DNA of 64,000 nt from Uloborus plumipes (lineage: Eukaryota > Arthropoda > Arachnida > Araneae > Uloboridae): assembly GCA_038373865.1 (NCBI GenBank), contig JAXGGA010004740.1, positions 1 to 64,000 of the forward strand. The letters are read 5' to 3'. Of this stretch, positions 1 through 11,048 are shown in pieces (within the stretch, counting starts at the first letter, position 1; the number at the start of each line of letters is the position of its first letter). The position numbers and the translations under genes are program-made. Below the pieces are notes generated by a model that saw only the letters and a list, made by a program, of their open reading frames with translations, was not told the origin of the DNA and made no database searches.

Positions 1-237
1 ATTTTGAAATTGCAGTGAGGGGTTTATAATTGTCAATTCAACAAAGAAAAACTCTTCAAAATAGTATTAAAAAATACAGCTAGTTAACTGCCCAGATGAT
101 TTTACTTTTCAGAAATTCTTTGTAAATTATTACGAGGAACAGATGGCAAAACTAATTCGTAATGCTATCGCTATTGAAGTGTCTAGAGTTAATAACACTA
201 TGGAAAAATTGGGGGTCATTGCCTCGAGAAGTTAGAA

Positions 238-668
238 GGGTAATTCCATTGTGACTAACATAACATTTAGAGTAAATTTTTAATCTTTCTTTCTGTGTGT
301 GAGCCTTATTTTTGTCACAATACCAAAACCAAGGTGTTATTCTTCTCCGCATAGATGAATTGTTTAAGTTAATATACAAAAAGAATAATATTAACTTCAT
401 TTTTGGCAGTTAGAGGACATTTTGATCAACGTGACTAACATAACAGATTTGAAACAGATCTGTTATGTTAGTCACGTTGATCAAAATGTCCTCTAACTGC
501 CAAAAATGAAATTAATACTATTCTTTTTGTATATTAACTTAAACAACTCATCTATGCGGAGAAGAATAACACCTTGTTTTTGGTATTGTGACGAAAATAA
601 GGCTCACACACAGAAAGAAAGATTAAAAATTTACTCTAAATGTTATGTTAGTCACAATGGAATTACCC
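238..668. mobile_element. Palindromic foldback element, 211-bp arms
   Basis: Two near-identical arms (238-448 and 458-668) face each other across a 9-base spacer with no net length difference. The matching reading frames in the two arms (152-400 minus, 506-721 plus) are a by-product of the palindrome, not genes. Each arm carries the motif GTGACTAACATAACA twice, near its outer end and at its inner end, so the arm is itself built from direct repeats. The flanks AGAA (234-237) and AGAA (669-672) may be a 4-bp target duplication. Superfamily not assigned. The structure is certain; the transposon reading is inference. Confidence 0.75.
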
Positions 669-1189
669 AGAACTATTTATTTACGTACGAGATAACACAA
701 GAAAGGTTAACCCTTAGTTAGGCACGTATCAAAAATTTAAAAATTTTGAGATTTTCTTTTTAATTTTAGTTTTTTTGGGGTAAAATGCATAAATATTATA
801 TAGTTAAAAAAATTTCATGGGAAAAAATGAAAAGAAAATCGGTTTTATAAATTGTGTATACACTGCCAAAGTAGCAAATAAGAATACATAAAACGTGGCT
901 CACTCAATCACAATATCAACTAATTTGGCACTATTGCAGATTTTATAAACAATAAAAATAATAAGCAAATAATAAAAAAATAAAAGAGAACATACCTGTA
1001 ATCGACGTGACGCCATGTTGTTTTGGTAGAACACACTGTAACACTTAAAATTTAATACTGAACGCGTTGCTTTGTAAATAGCCACAGTAAAGACAGATGT
1101 TGAAAAAGAAGGTTCGAATAACGCTATAGGTTAAAAGCCAGCCCCCTAGAGGGCTCCTAATTCAAATTTAAAAATGTAGAAAGTGATGT
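669..1189. other. No gene seen
   Basis: AT-rich sequence with short chance frames only. I see no repeat end, RNA gene or coding signal. Confidence 0.5.
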
Positions 1190-1327
1190 ATCCTGTAGAA
1201 TACATTGCCAAACTAAGGGTTAATGTCCCAAAAAGAGTAGATAGCATTCGGAGCACCGGTGGGAATCGAGCCCATGACCTCTGGCACATAAAGCGAAACT
1301 TCTACTTCAAAGTCACGGCAGCCTCTA
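1190..1327 (-). repeat. tRNA-like SINE copy, reverse strand
   Basis: On the minus strand a B-box-like stretch (complement of 1261-1273, GGGCTCGATTCCC) follows a tRNA-like segment reading GCCAGAGGTCATGG. The same layout, ACCAGAGGTCTTGG followed by GGGTTCGATTAC, occurs on the plus strand at 17266-17365, so the two are copies of one family. Both are followed by a segment containing GGGACATTA or TGGACATTA. The 103-codon frame at 1183-1494 runs across this SINE and is not a gene. No clear target duplication. Confidence 0.5.
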
Positions 1328-2940
1328 TACTTTGTAATATCAAAATAAATTGGCTTCCCCCTAAGGAATTAAAAACTAAAGCTACTAATGAAAAAAAGAA
1401 TCATTCATATCGCATAATTAAGTTTGAGCCGAAAGAAAAAGAAACTAATGATTTTAGGTCAGAGAGTACATGTTGGCATTTGGAATCATTGTAGTAATAT
1501 GATATTTCTATTTCTAAAACATTGAATTAAAAATATTTTCATCAGACAATTTTCGTCGGATAGGTGCTAAGTTTTTCAAAATATTTTTTCATGAATAAAT
1601 TTGCAGTTTTTGAAGTAAGCATTATAATTTGTAAATCAGCATTTTAGTTAGATTTTCGTTCCACAGAAACTCTATGGGTTAAGAATTTATAAGCTACTTT
1701 TCCTGAAAGCTAAGCAAACAGTCAACTGTGAAAGTAACAATGCATTTAAACATAACTATAATAATAACATAACTATAATAATAACACGTACTTGTTTGCC
1801 TATATAAGAAATAAAAAAAAATCTTCAATCAGAACTTTACTTAGATTACAATGTCGATAAAATGTAATGGCAATAAATTATGTTAAAGTAAACGATTTTG
1901 AACTTTTAAAAACATCAGTGAAAATTATGGTAACATTAAATATAATTGATGTTCCAATCATTCCCATCAGATAATTTATTTAATTAAAAACTTTTCATTT
2001 AATCATAAGTAATTATGTTATGAAAGGAATTATACATATGTCATTTGTTTAAAGTCTGAATTTAAAAATAAAACTTCAGTTAGTCCTGAGTAATTCTATT
2101 TCAATTTAAAGTGCTCGTATTGTTAAGTCATTTGAGTCATTTGGAGACGCTAATAATGTCATAATCATCAGAGAGTTCAGAAGACTTGAATTATTCATGG
2201 AATTTTGCAATTAAGTATTATGAATGAAAATGTTTTCGACTTTTTAATAAGAATGATTTTAACAGTTGAAAAGGCTAATTTTGCTTATCATTACTGATCA
2301 TAAAAATGACTTTGTTTAAAATTAGATGCTTGTTCATTCTTTAAGCATTGTAAATTTGATTTCGTTTTAGATACGCATCATATATAATTGTAGATATTGT
2401 ATAGAGATCACTATTACTTCTCTACTAATAAAAAGGACAAAATGTATGCGTTTATGCTATTGCACATATGCTATTGCACATATGCTATTTTAATGAAAGA
2501 TGCCAGAAAATTAGTTTGCACCTCGCAACTTACGAAATTCGGTTTCATTCTTCTTTTCTTTAATTATTTTTTGGATCTGGAAAAAAAATTTTGGCTCGAA
2601 ACTGCAGTCTTTGGATGGAATAACTGAGTTGCTGGTGTATTGCATGTATTTCTGCCTTAGCCTTGCCTGATTAACTGCGATAAATATTTATTTAAATTAC
2701 TATACATTAAGTAATATGTAAAACATGAATGAAAGAAAAAGAGAGAAATGAAAGAATACAACGCCAAGTGATGCGACAAATAAAAACTAATTTCTTAAGA
2801 ATAAGAATTCCAAACAAAAAAAACACTTTTTTAATCGTTGCCACACGCGCGCAATCATTGCGAAATAATAAAATAAGTTAATAGCTTAACTGCAGCTCAC
2901 AAAAAGAACTTCTACCTACTATTAGAATTTTCGCAGTCTT
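1328..2940. other. No gene seen; AT-rich unique sequence
   Basis: About 1.6 kb without a convincing coding frame or element boundary. It contains a short direct duplication, CATAACTATAATAATAA, at about 1749-1785 and a duplicated ATGCTATTGCACAT stretch near 2453-2484. The segment at 2915-2950 resembles 4325-4371, the other side of the hAT insertion. Confidence 0.5.
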
Positions 2941-2942
2941 CA

Positions 2943-2950
2943 GTTCCGAC
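2943..2950. repeat. Left 8-bp target duplication GTTCCGAC
   Basis: Identical to 4046-4053. It fits the hAT target preference nTnnnnAn, with T at position 2 and A at position 7. Confidence 0.75.
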
Positions 2951-4045
2951 TATCGCTGCGACATCGATGTCGATGTTTTGGAAACATCGATGTTTTTGCT
3001 AAAACATCGATGTTTTTACTACCGATGTTTGAGGGTCGATGTTTTGGGTTCGATGCTGTTTTCGATGTCGATGTTTTTTAATCCAGCAAAAACAGCTTGA
3101 CAAAAATTTGCGATATGCAGACGTATTAAGAAATTTTCATCCTTAATCAGAAGTTTCAGAAGAAAACATTTTCTATGATTATTATCGATGTTTTACTCTC
3201 GATGTTTCTAAAACATTTCTAATTTACTTTCGCCATTTTTTAAACTTATTTTATTTATTCCACTATTATTCCTTATGTGAATGTTTTATGTTTCAGCAAA
3301 AAAAATCATAAAGATAGATATGCGGCCAAAAGTTATATCGTTAATCAGTCGCTACACTATCAATCACGTTAGAAGACGTTTTTGATAGTTACCATCGATG
3401 TTTTATGGTCAAGGTCTTTTAATACCACGAGTTGTGATAGGTACGGGGGACCCTGGAGTGTGTGAAAAAAAAAGGTATTTTAATGATCACTGTTTCGCGT
3501 TCGATGTTTTTTTTTTTTCTTTCGATGTCTGTTTTACACTTCAGCAAAAAGCAATTAAAATATGCAATAAAAAAGTTTCATTTTTAACAATTGCAATATC
3601 TATCGTATTGAAATAGATTTCTTTAAAAAATTACTACCGATGATTTACGGTCAACGATTTTTAAACATCGTTGTTTTTGTTTTGCTAAAGAAATGTTTTT
3701 CGACAACGGTGTTTTACATTTCAAAAAAAAAAAAAAAGTTTCATAAAAATATGCGATAAATTAAAGTTATACAGTTAATCAACAGTTGCAGTATCTAATT
3801 AAAAATGTTTTCCATAATTGACAGCGATATCATACGGTTGATGTTTTTCAGGAGACAAAAGATAAATTTAATTGCGAGTGATATAAAGAGGCGAAATGTA
3901 TTGAGGAGTTACTGTTTTACTGTACATTTAAATGTGTAAGTGATTTTTATAAAAAAAGATCGATGTTTTGAAACATCGATGTTCTTTGGTCGATGTATCA
4001 ATACCATCGATGTCTTAATTTCGAAACATCGATGTCGCACCTCTA
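2951..4045. mobile_element. hAT-like non-autonomous element rich in CATCGATG motifs
   Basis: The ends are inverted: the left begins TATCGC then TGCGACATCGATGT, and the right, read inward, begins TAGAGG then TGCGACATCGATGT. The element is bounded by perfect 8-bp duplications. The interior has many copies of CATCGATGTTTT and variants in both orientations, clustered at both ends and scattered between, plus A/T-rich filler. No transposase frame is visible. A 41-bp SINE tail fragment lies inside (3423-3463). A related, partly deleted copy is at about 12515-12650. hAT assignment rests on the duplication length and consensus and on a TIR beginning TAGAGGTG. Confidence 0.7.
3423..3463 (+). repeat. 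SINE 3' tail fragment
   Basis: Closely matches the end of the SINE at 56330-56486: CCACGA, then a short variable part, then ACGGGGGACCCTGGAGTG. It sits within the CATCGATG-rich element, so it was gained by or inserted into that element. Confidence 0.5.
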
Positions 4046-4053
4046 GTTCCGAC

Positions 4054-4430
4054 TTCGTTTATCGACTAACTCTGACTAACTACTCTGACTGTTCGATTCC
4101 GACCCCAATTGTTTTATTCTGACTCCGACTTCACAGCCACGACAGAAATACCGGTCGGGTAAAAATGTCTCTTAAGCTTTTGGAATCTTCAATTCCCGAT
4201 TCCAGTTATCAACTTCAACTCTAACTAACATCTCCGGCAGATCAACTCTGACTCCGATTGTTTAATACCGACTCCGACTTCACAGCCACGGCAGAAATAC
4301 AGACTCCGGTAAAAATGACTGACCCCTACCATTAGAATTTTTAAGCCTTCGACTCTGGATTCCGACTCTTTTACCAAAAATCAGTCCAACTCCTACTCCA
4401 GACTCTAACTATACAGCACTAGTTTCTACT
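4054..4430. repeat. Degenerate tandem repeat with GACTCCGACT motifs
   Basis: Two adjacent units, about 4105-4256 and 4257-4400, share the segment GACTCCGACTTCACAGCCAC followed by a GGCAGAAATAC-like segment. A similar segment with GATTCCGACTCCGACTCCGC and GGCGGAAATGCAGGCTCAGA occurs near 43856-43902 and 63345-63390, so this belongs to a dispersed repeat family. The hAT-like element to the left is inserted in its edge. Confidence 0.55.
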
Positions 4431-4562
4431 GTGAGATAATGATTAGTGATGATTTGTTTTTATTTTCCTTCTAGAGTTTAAATTAATTAATTTTATTTTG
4501 GCAACAGCAAATTTAAAGGATATTTAGAGATCGTTGTTTTTAACCATTAAAGAAGGAGCTGG

Positions 4563-4637
4563 GGTCACGATGGCCTAGAGGTAGAGTCTTCTCCTTGTAA
4601 GCAAGTAGTTGCGGGTCCGAGTCCTGCCCTGCATATG
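4563..4637 (+). repeat. tRNA-Thr-like SINE head or tRNA pseudogene
   Basis: Contains an A-box-like TGGCCTAGAGG (4575-4585), a putative anticodon loop around CTTGTAA, which would read TGT (Thr), and a B-box-like GGGTCCGAGTCC. The anticodon and acceptor stems pair poorly and the downstream sequence does not look like a tRNA trailer, so a tRNA-derived SINE or decayed tRNA is more likely than a working gene. Confidence 0.45.
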
Positions 4638-4996
4638 AGAAATTCCATGCAAGTGTGGAAAAGTGTTGAAAAAAATCAAATTACAGCAATGCGTCTGTTT
4701 TACATATTTTTTGGTTTAAAAATGTTAGAACTTTATTATTTATACTAATTTTTTGTCAAGAACGTAGTATTTTTAGTTTTGGCAGCACTTTGAAGTTGGA
4801 AATGGAATATTTAACTTTTGGCAAAGCAAATGGTCAATCTTTCAACGTTGGTAAGTTTCAATTTTTTTCTTTAGATAACTGTTTTAAAGGAAGAATATTG
4901 ATTATTACACTTTAATTCAATATTGTAAATTGCTAAAACGAGTGTTTTCACGTAAATTAAGTGAATTATGTTAACTTCAAAAATGCACTGTTCTAT

Positions 4997-6624
4997 GTAA
5001 CGTAAGTTACCAAAAACATGTTAAAGTTCATGATGTGAATAAAGAAAGGGAAATGCAATGTTAACAATGCTATATTTTCTATCTTATAAGTGTGTGTTAA
5101 GCAAATAATTAAAGTTTTTTTTTTTTTTTTAATATTGTCTATTTAATTTTTGTGCTACAATCAAAACGTGTAACGTAAGTTACCAAAATACGCAGGTAAT
5201 GTAAGTTACCCAAGTAGAACTTAAATAGTTGTGTTTATAAAGAAAGTAAATTGTGAAATAAACCTATGTGGTGAGTAGGAATAATTTATGCAAGAATTCT
5301 TTTGAATTTGTACTGTATTTACTTAATTTAAATTAATCATATTTTTTTAAAATGTCTCTATTTGTTCATAAGATTATAATACATCTCTATTATAAATTAT
5401 ATGTTTCTTTTTGGCTTTTGAGATATTAATTCTCTCTAAACAATATCACTGCATTCAGAATATTTAGGAGCAATGTACTATAAATTATTCAAAAATGACT
5501 TCTGTTACGATTTAAAATTATCAAATATGTTTTAGAAGTAACAAATACAAAAATATTTTATCTTTTGCAGGTGAAATATATTTTATTCTGCATTAAAATG
5601 CTACTAAACTCTGCAGAAAAGATGCGCTGTAGAAGGGGTATGAGAAAAGTCATGTGGATATTACAGATTTGTAAATAAAAGTCACTCTTTATGGTATTGA
5701 AATACGTTAAAAAAAAAGCAAAATTTATCAAAAAATACTTTCTGAAGGTCAGCACATTGACAATGACCATTAAAGAACTAGAAATTAACAAACTACGGGG
5801 TTTCGTTTAGTTAAGTATTTTAAGGAATAAGAAGAAAAAACAGAGATAAAAGCTGGTGAATGGTGTGTGGTAAAGTACGAAAATACATTGTATCCTTGAG
5901 TTGTGGCGATTATTGAAGAAAACGAGTTTAAAACATAAGTAATGGCTGCGGTTGGAACCAATTAGAAATGGCCAGTAACGACAGATAAAATTTATAATAA
6001 AAAAGAAAGAATGATTTGAAAAATTGAATTACCTGAACTTGTTAATAGCAGCAGCCAGTATAGATTTAAGTCTTATGTTGTGTAATATTTTTGATTTTTC
6101 ATTGAGTTTGGTATTAAATTTCTGTAAATTTAATTCATAATTGTTCATTTTCAATATTTCGATTTAAACTAAGCTGTAATTTTCATTCATTAATTTTTGT
6201 AATAAAGATATGCTTGTAAGTAAATTTTGTAACGTAAGTTACTGTAACATAAGTTACCCAGTTAAAAATACCCATAATTTTAAATTTTTGAAATAAATTT
6301 TTAAATTAATGAAAATATATTTCTAAGCATTATAAGGAACTGATAAATTATGCTTCAAACAATAAAACAGCTGTAATAGAGCAGAATTTTGCCTCAGAAC
6401 CAATTTTCATATTATGTCATTCCCTTTTTGTGTAACGCAAGTTACTGCCTTATTTTTGACTGCCAGATTTTGTAAAATTTAAATGCATCAAATATTTTTG
6501 CATTTTAATTTTGCTTTCAACTGTCATTTTCATAGAATGCTTTCATACAAGATTTGTACAGCAAAATTTGTCTGTACGGAGGTGCTAAATGCATAAGAGT
6601 TGGTCGAAATGTAACGAAAGTTAC
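4997..6624. repeat. Zone of seven GTAAYGNAAGTTAC motifs
   Basis: The 14-mer GTAACGTAAGTTAC or a close variant occurs at 4997-5010, 5170-5183, 5196-5209, 6229-6242, 6244-6257, 6432-6445 and 6611-6624, all in the same orientation and usually followed by C. Two sites are paired at short spacing (5170/5196 and 6229/6244). The core GTAAC....GTTAC is an interrupted palindrome, as expected of a dimeric protein binding site. The zone encloses the coding relic at 5789-6078. I could not define terminal inverted repeats. Confidence 0.7.
5789..6078 (+). pseudogene. Decayed C-terminal coding relic, probably of a transposon protein
   Basis: One frame stays readable from about 5798 to 6078 but is broken by stops, for example at 5828 (TAA) and later TGA, TAA, TAG and TGA codons. 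Readable blocks are GEWCVVKYENTLYP, VVAIIEENEF, VMAAVGTN and KWPVTTDKIYNKKERMI. The pattern W-V-x-Y, YP, VM and KWP-x-x-D-x-IY resembles a small Tudor/SH3-like C-terminal module I recall from uncharacterised transposon-related proteins of arthropods and cnidarians. A TTTTGCAG acceptor-like site lies at 5563-5570, and a possible small upstream exon ending in GTTG/GTAAGT at 4849/4850 might belong to the same gene. Product not identified. Confidence 0.4.
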
Positions 6625-6966
6625 CGTGGAATTGCCCATATGGTTGTTATTTCAACCTCTCTGTGCCGCAAATCTGTCCTGTGTTTGTCAGGAGGCAATG
6701 CACACAGTACGCAGTCATGTATGTCGAAGCTGATGACTTCTGTATAAAAAAAAGAAGGAGCTATAAAGACAATTTTTTATTTAATTATTACATAATTTTT
6801 AATTTTATTTAAAAAAAATTTTTAATTTTTTATATTTATCTGCTTATATTTCTGGTCAAAATTATTCATTTAAGAAAAAAACTTTTTTTTTATTTATCTA
6901 CTTATTTATTTTGAACTTTTTGATGTGTATTCATTTATTTATTTATTTTTAAGAATTGGTAACATA

Positions 6967-8456
6967 TCTCTACTAATAATAAAGCTGAAGGTTTGTCTGT
7001 CTCTCTTTCTTTCTGTCTGTCTGTTACGCGCGTAGCGCCAAAACCGTTCGGTCGATTTTCATGCCACTTGGCACAAAATTAGTTTGTAGCATGTAGTTTT
7101 GCACCTCGAAGCGATTTTTTGAAAATCCCATTTCGTTCTTTTTCTATTCGAATTCTTAGCCGAAATTCTATAAAATAGGGTAGAAATATTTCATACACAT
7201 TTTCAAGTCTTATGTCATTCGAGAGCTTGAAATTTTCTGCACAAAATGAAGTTTTTTTGAAGTTTCTACGATCATCAGGAGAGCTGTAACAATTGTTTTT
7301 AGAATCCCGGAATTCAAAGCTTAACTTCAGTAAAGCAAGCCAAACGATTCTAAAATGGTTCAGCTCGAGAATAAAATTTGTTTGAAAAGAGAGATGAAAT
7401 GAATTATTTTATCAACGGAAATCAACTTTTCATGTTGTTAACATGATTACGTGTTCATACTTATTTTTGTTTCGTTCTTTTTCCAGCGTTGCCAGACGTA
7501 GTATTTTTGATACTACGGTAGTATTTTTTCGGCCCAAATAAGGAGCGTAGTATTTTTCCGGCAACCCTGTTTCCAATATACTAATGACTTAATTAAAAGA
7601 TTTGGTGGATTTTTTTTTTTTCATTTCATAGATTTCGCATTTCAGCAATATTGATTTTGGCAACGTTTGGAAACAGTCGCCCATTTAGCGAGAAAGGGGT
7701 ACCCAAAGCACAAAGATTAACCAAATATCGTATAAATTGCGACATTGCAACGTTCTTTTTAAAGTGTTTCATTTCGGAAAATGTATTGTTTTGTTTTTAA
7801 AGCTAGGAAAAGAAACTTTCTTCTTCTTTCAAATTTTGGTAAGATTTCTGTTGGTTTCTGTGAGCAACAAAATTGTTCTTATTTTCTCTTTTGGCTTATT
7901 TTTGTGCATCTCCCCTTGGGGTTTCATTTGAATGTCACAAGGGGATGCTTTACCCCTTCTACGGAGTAAATCTGTTAATTTCAATGCAGATAAATTGGCG
8001 CAACCACTTGGCGATATTTCGCCGAGCCTTTGGTCGCCGAGTATTTGTCGCCAATTTGGCGACAAATTTGGCGATTTAAAAAAAATTGGGGTTCAAATTG
8101 GCGCTATTGGCGATATTTTGCGAAAAATCCACTGAATGATGTTAAAATCGGCGATATTTAGGTGATTAATCATTGTAAAACATTTTTTTGCATTGTTTCG
8201 TGGCAAACTAGGGATATAAATGTTTGAATTGTTATCTTGCATCCTTCAAGCACTATTTTAGCACTTAAGGCATCTACTAAGAAATGTACACGTAAAAGGA
8301 AGGAGTGTAGTGTCCATACCAAATTTTTATGTCATACTTTGAAGGAATTGTAGTTAAATTATAACTAAAATAGAGTATTTTTTGCTGCTATATCAATTAT
8401 TTTACAAATGAACTTTTAATTTTATACCACGGGCTAAGCCGTGCGGGTACCGCTAG
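6967..8456 (+). mobile_element. Non-autonomous Helitron
   Basis: Starts TCTCTACTAATAATAAAG after an A (6966) and ends GGTACCGCTAG before a T (8457), giving the 5'-TC...CTAG-3' ends and A/T insertion site of Helitrons. A 5-bp stem hairpin (CACGG at 8428-8432, CCGTG at 8439-8443) lies about 10 bases before the CTAG end, as expected for the family terminator. The 5' part has a TCTGTCTGTCTGTTACGCGCGTAGC stretch near 7009-7033. No Rep/helicase frame is present. The 3' part (about 7905-8312) is related to the repeats at 22020 and 55984, so the element is a mosaic. The overlapping short frames at 7737-8135 are not genes. Confidence 0.85.
7905..8312 (+). repeat. GGCGATATTTCGCC-containing repeat block inside the Helitron
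   Basis: Matches the right half of the element at 55984-56800, including the CACTTGGCGA-type segment, the run GTTTGAATTGTTATCTTGC, and the end GTAAAAGGAAG-AGTG. The left half of that family, with its GTATGTATGT part, is absent here. It is either a truncated insertion or captured sequence. Confidence 0.6.
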
Positions 8457-9090
8457 TTAAAAATAAAACTTGAAGCGTTTTATTTACAAACTTTTCTTTT
8501 CTTTTTTTTATGACAACTATTTTAATATGCTTGCTATTTTTTTTTTCGTTGTTTTTTTTCCTTTGAAAATCATTCAAGAGTTTTTTTTTTTTTTTTTTTT
8601 TTGAGGAAGGAATATTAACTGTACTGTTTAAAAGCTGATACTACTTTTTTTTTCTTTACTTTTTACGTGTCGATTTAATCAGAAAGAGAGAGGCATATAA
8701 ATATTTTAAATCAGCTTTAATTGTTTAAAAGGTTGCTTGATAATTTGCAGTCTCATATAAGAAAGAGAATATTGATCACATGCTGGAATGTCGATGTCAA
8801 TAATCAGGAAAATAAGCTAGTTTAGTTCTGAACAAAACTTCTAGGTTATTTTTATTTATTTATTTAGTTATTTATTATTTTATTTATTTAGTTATTCTTT
8901 AGATTTTGAAAACTCTCGAATGAAACCGAAACATGCATTTAATGTTTACTTTGTTGCAGATTTATTCCACATTCACGAGTGCTATAAAGTCACACGACCT
9001 CAAATACACCTCGCAAACCTTATCACGCAGTACACATCTAATACAAAAATAACAACATATTTCCCTTTTACAACTTCGGAACTCTTGATG
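8457..9090. repeat. AT-rich stretch with fragment of a dispersed repeat
   Basis: The segment at about 8655-8845 (TTACTTTTTACGTGTC... GAGAATATTGATCA... GCTGGAATGTCGATG) is shared with 44270-44425 and, for its last part, with 63467-63540. Poly-T tracts and TTTATTTATT simple sequence surround it. No gene. Confidence 0.5.
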
Positions 9091-9265
9091 TTCTGGTGTC
9101 AGTAGACGTTGACGTGGCCTCTGTGTTCACGGCGGATGTTAACGTGCATAAAACTTCTCTTCGAGTGAACCATAAAGGATCACTTTCCTCTCTTCCGAAC
9201 AGAAAGAAGTTTTACGAGCCGACTTATCTCGGCCAGTGCAGGAATGCCGTGTGACTGGCATTAAA
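9091..9265. other. GC-richer island, function unknown
   Basis: A short patch with several CpGs (for example GACGTTGACGTGG, TTCACGGCGG, ACGAGCCGAC) in otherwise AT-rich DNA. A minus-strand frame of 61 codons crosses it. There is no recognised motif, and exon, promoter or old repeat are all possible. Confidence 0.25.
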
Positions 9266-11047
9266 ATGCTGAAAACAATAAAACTATTTTTCAGTTTAAG
9301 CAAACAATAAAAGCTACTTATCATACCTGAGGCGGTTTTGTTTATAAAAAAATTAAAAATTAAGTTATTAGAGAGTTAGTTTAATTTTTATTTAATGTTT
9401 CATAAAGTCAAGATTAATAATGATAATATCACTGGGAGTGAAGTCTTATACCATACTTTTGTCCCTATTTTCGGGCCAAAAACTAGTCTATCATTAGGTT
9501 TGAAGGGAAAAAACGGTTAGACATACAAACATAAAAAAAATTAGTATTTAGCTAAAACAAAGAATAAAACCCATTTTTTGTGATACATAAATATTGATAT
9601 CAATCATTTAAAAAAAATTTTCGCAACACCTTTTTAACTTATTTTTCTCTTATGCCCCAAAAACACATGCATAATTGTACCTATGATTGCCTTTTATGTA
9701 CTGACCCGCATCATTGCTCCTCTCAAAAATTGAAATGAAAGCAAAAAAGATCAGATTTTTTTTTTTTTTTAAGAATGAAAACGTAACTCATCTAGTCTAA
9801 AACTAAGAAGACTCAATTACGATGGTAAGTCATTTCATTTGTGACATAGAAACACAAATGATTAACTACGAGGCAAAAGCTAAAGATGCATAAATTTTAA
9901 AAACCTTGTACCTAAAAACGGTTCTTTTTTTTGAGTTCAGAATTAGAATTGCTGTTCAATTAAATAAATCATTGAAGAACATAAAATAAATGCGTGACAG
10001 CGGAAAATCTCATTTCTAAAAGCGAATATTTTTGATCATATAATTAAACTCTACAATTGCTCCATTATAGTACATTAACTAAATAATACACATTAAAGAT
10101 CGATAATAGTAAACTATTCAGCTTCTAAAGCTATTAATTTTCTGAATAATGCGGTATTATAACTACCATGCTATCATAAATCTTTGACTATGCAATAAAA
10201 GTTAAGGACTTAAAAGATTGGACGCAATAAATCCAAGAAGGCTTCTAATTTCGATACGAGTAAAGATAGAATAGCTGCGGAACTGGAACCTGTTAAAAAG
10301 CAACTCTTATTTTTATTGCTACCCAAAAAAATATGCATAAATATCTTGTTGAATCATCGTTATTGCGTTTCGAGAAATATTTTCAGAATAAAAGCAATTA
10401 ACTGAAGGACTGAAGAACGAATAATGTAAATTTCTTATCGAAATGCTCTTTTATCATTTTTAATCTCCTAATAGGAATGCAGTTATTGTCTTCAAAGTAT
10501 CAGGATAAATTTTTCAGACAAAACACAGTCGTTATTGATGATAAACTATATGTTTTTTTAGTAAGAAGAGTTTTTTCCCCATTACGTTACTTTACTTTCT
10601 TCTCCTAAGGAAATCGTTGTTTTATTGCTGGTAACTTTCTACAGATTGGCAGTATCAGTTCGAAAAGCATTTTTTGTAAGATATATCTGAAAAAAAGTGT
10701 CGCTAATGATTTTTCTCGCTTGCATTATTAGATTCGTCATTTGAAAAAATATCAATTCCTTCTGCGAAATTAAGGATAAAATGAAACACGAGGATATAAA
10801 GTGTCTCTTATTGATGATGAAAATGAATAAAAATAACTTTACGTTTCGTGTCATTTCGATGCCTCTTACTGGAATAAAATGTACCTAAATCTAATATTTT
10901 GATGATTGAACATTAAAATGTAGTGCATAATTCTTACTGATTAGAAAGAAAGAGCTGTTGAACTCCTGATAACTTCCTATGCTACATTTAAATAATTGGT
11001 TTCTGAATTTTCAAGATTTAGTTATCTGAAAGAGAACTAATACATTC
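9266..11047. other. No gene seen
   Basis: AT-rich sequence. All open frames are short and of low-complexity composition. No element ends recognised. Confidence 0.5.
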
Positions 11048-11048
11048 A

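Noticed and set aside
152..721. Two matching reading frames (minus and plus) that look like a duplicated small protein
   Set aside because: They are the two arms of a palindromic element; the frames match because the DNA does. No start context, domain or codon signal.
4563..4637. Functional tRNA-Thr gene
   Set aside because: Boxes are present, but the stems pair poorly and several conserved positions differ; a SINE head or pseudogene is more likely.
5571..5790. Extension of the relic frame upstream to the TTTTGCAG site
   Set aside because: The frame matches in phase, but its stop density is about what chance gives in such AT-rich DNA, so only the downstream part is called.
5789..6078. Alternative genetic code (stops read as Gln) to explain the many TAA/TAG codons in the relic
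   Set aside because: Some stops stand where Gly, Trp or Lys would be expected, so ordinary decay explains them better.
7480..7572. Small MITE with CAGCGTTGCC ... GGCAACCCTG ends inside the Helitron
   Set aside because: A 10-bp inverted end is visible, but there is no target duplication and no second full copy in the window.
7737..8135. Several overlapping frames on both strands
   Set aside because: They lie inside the Helitron 3' region and translate its repeat block.
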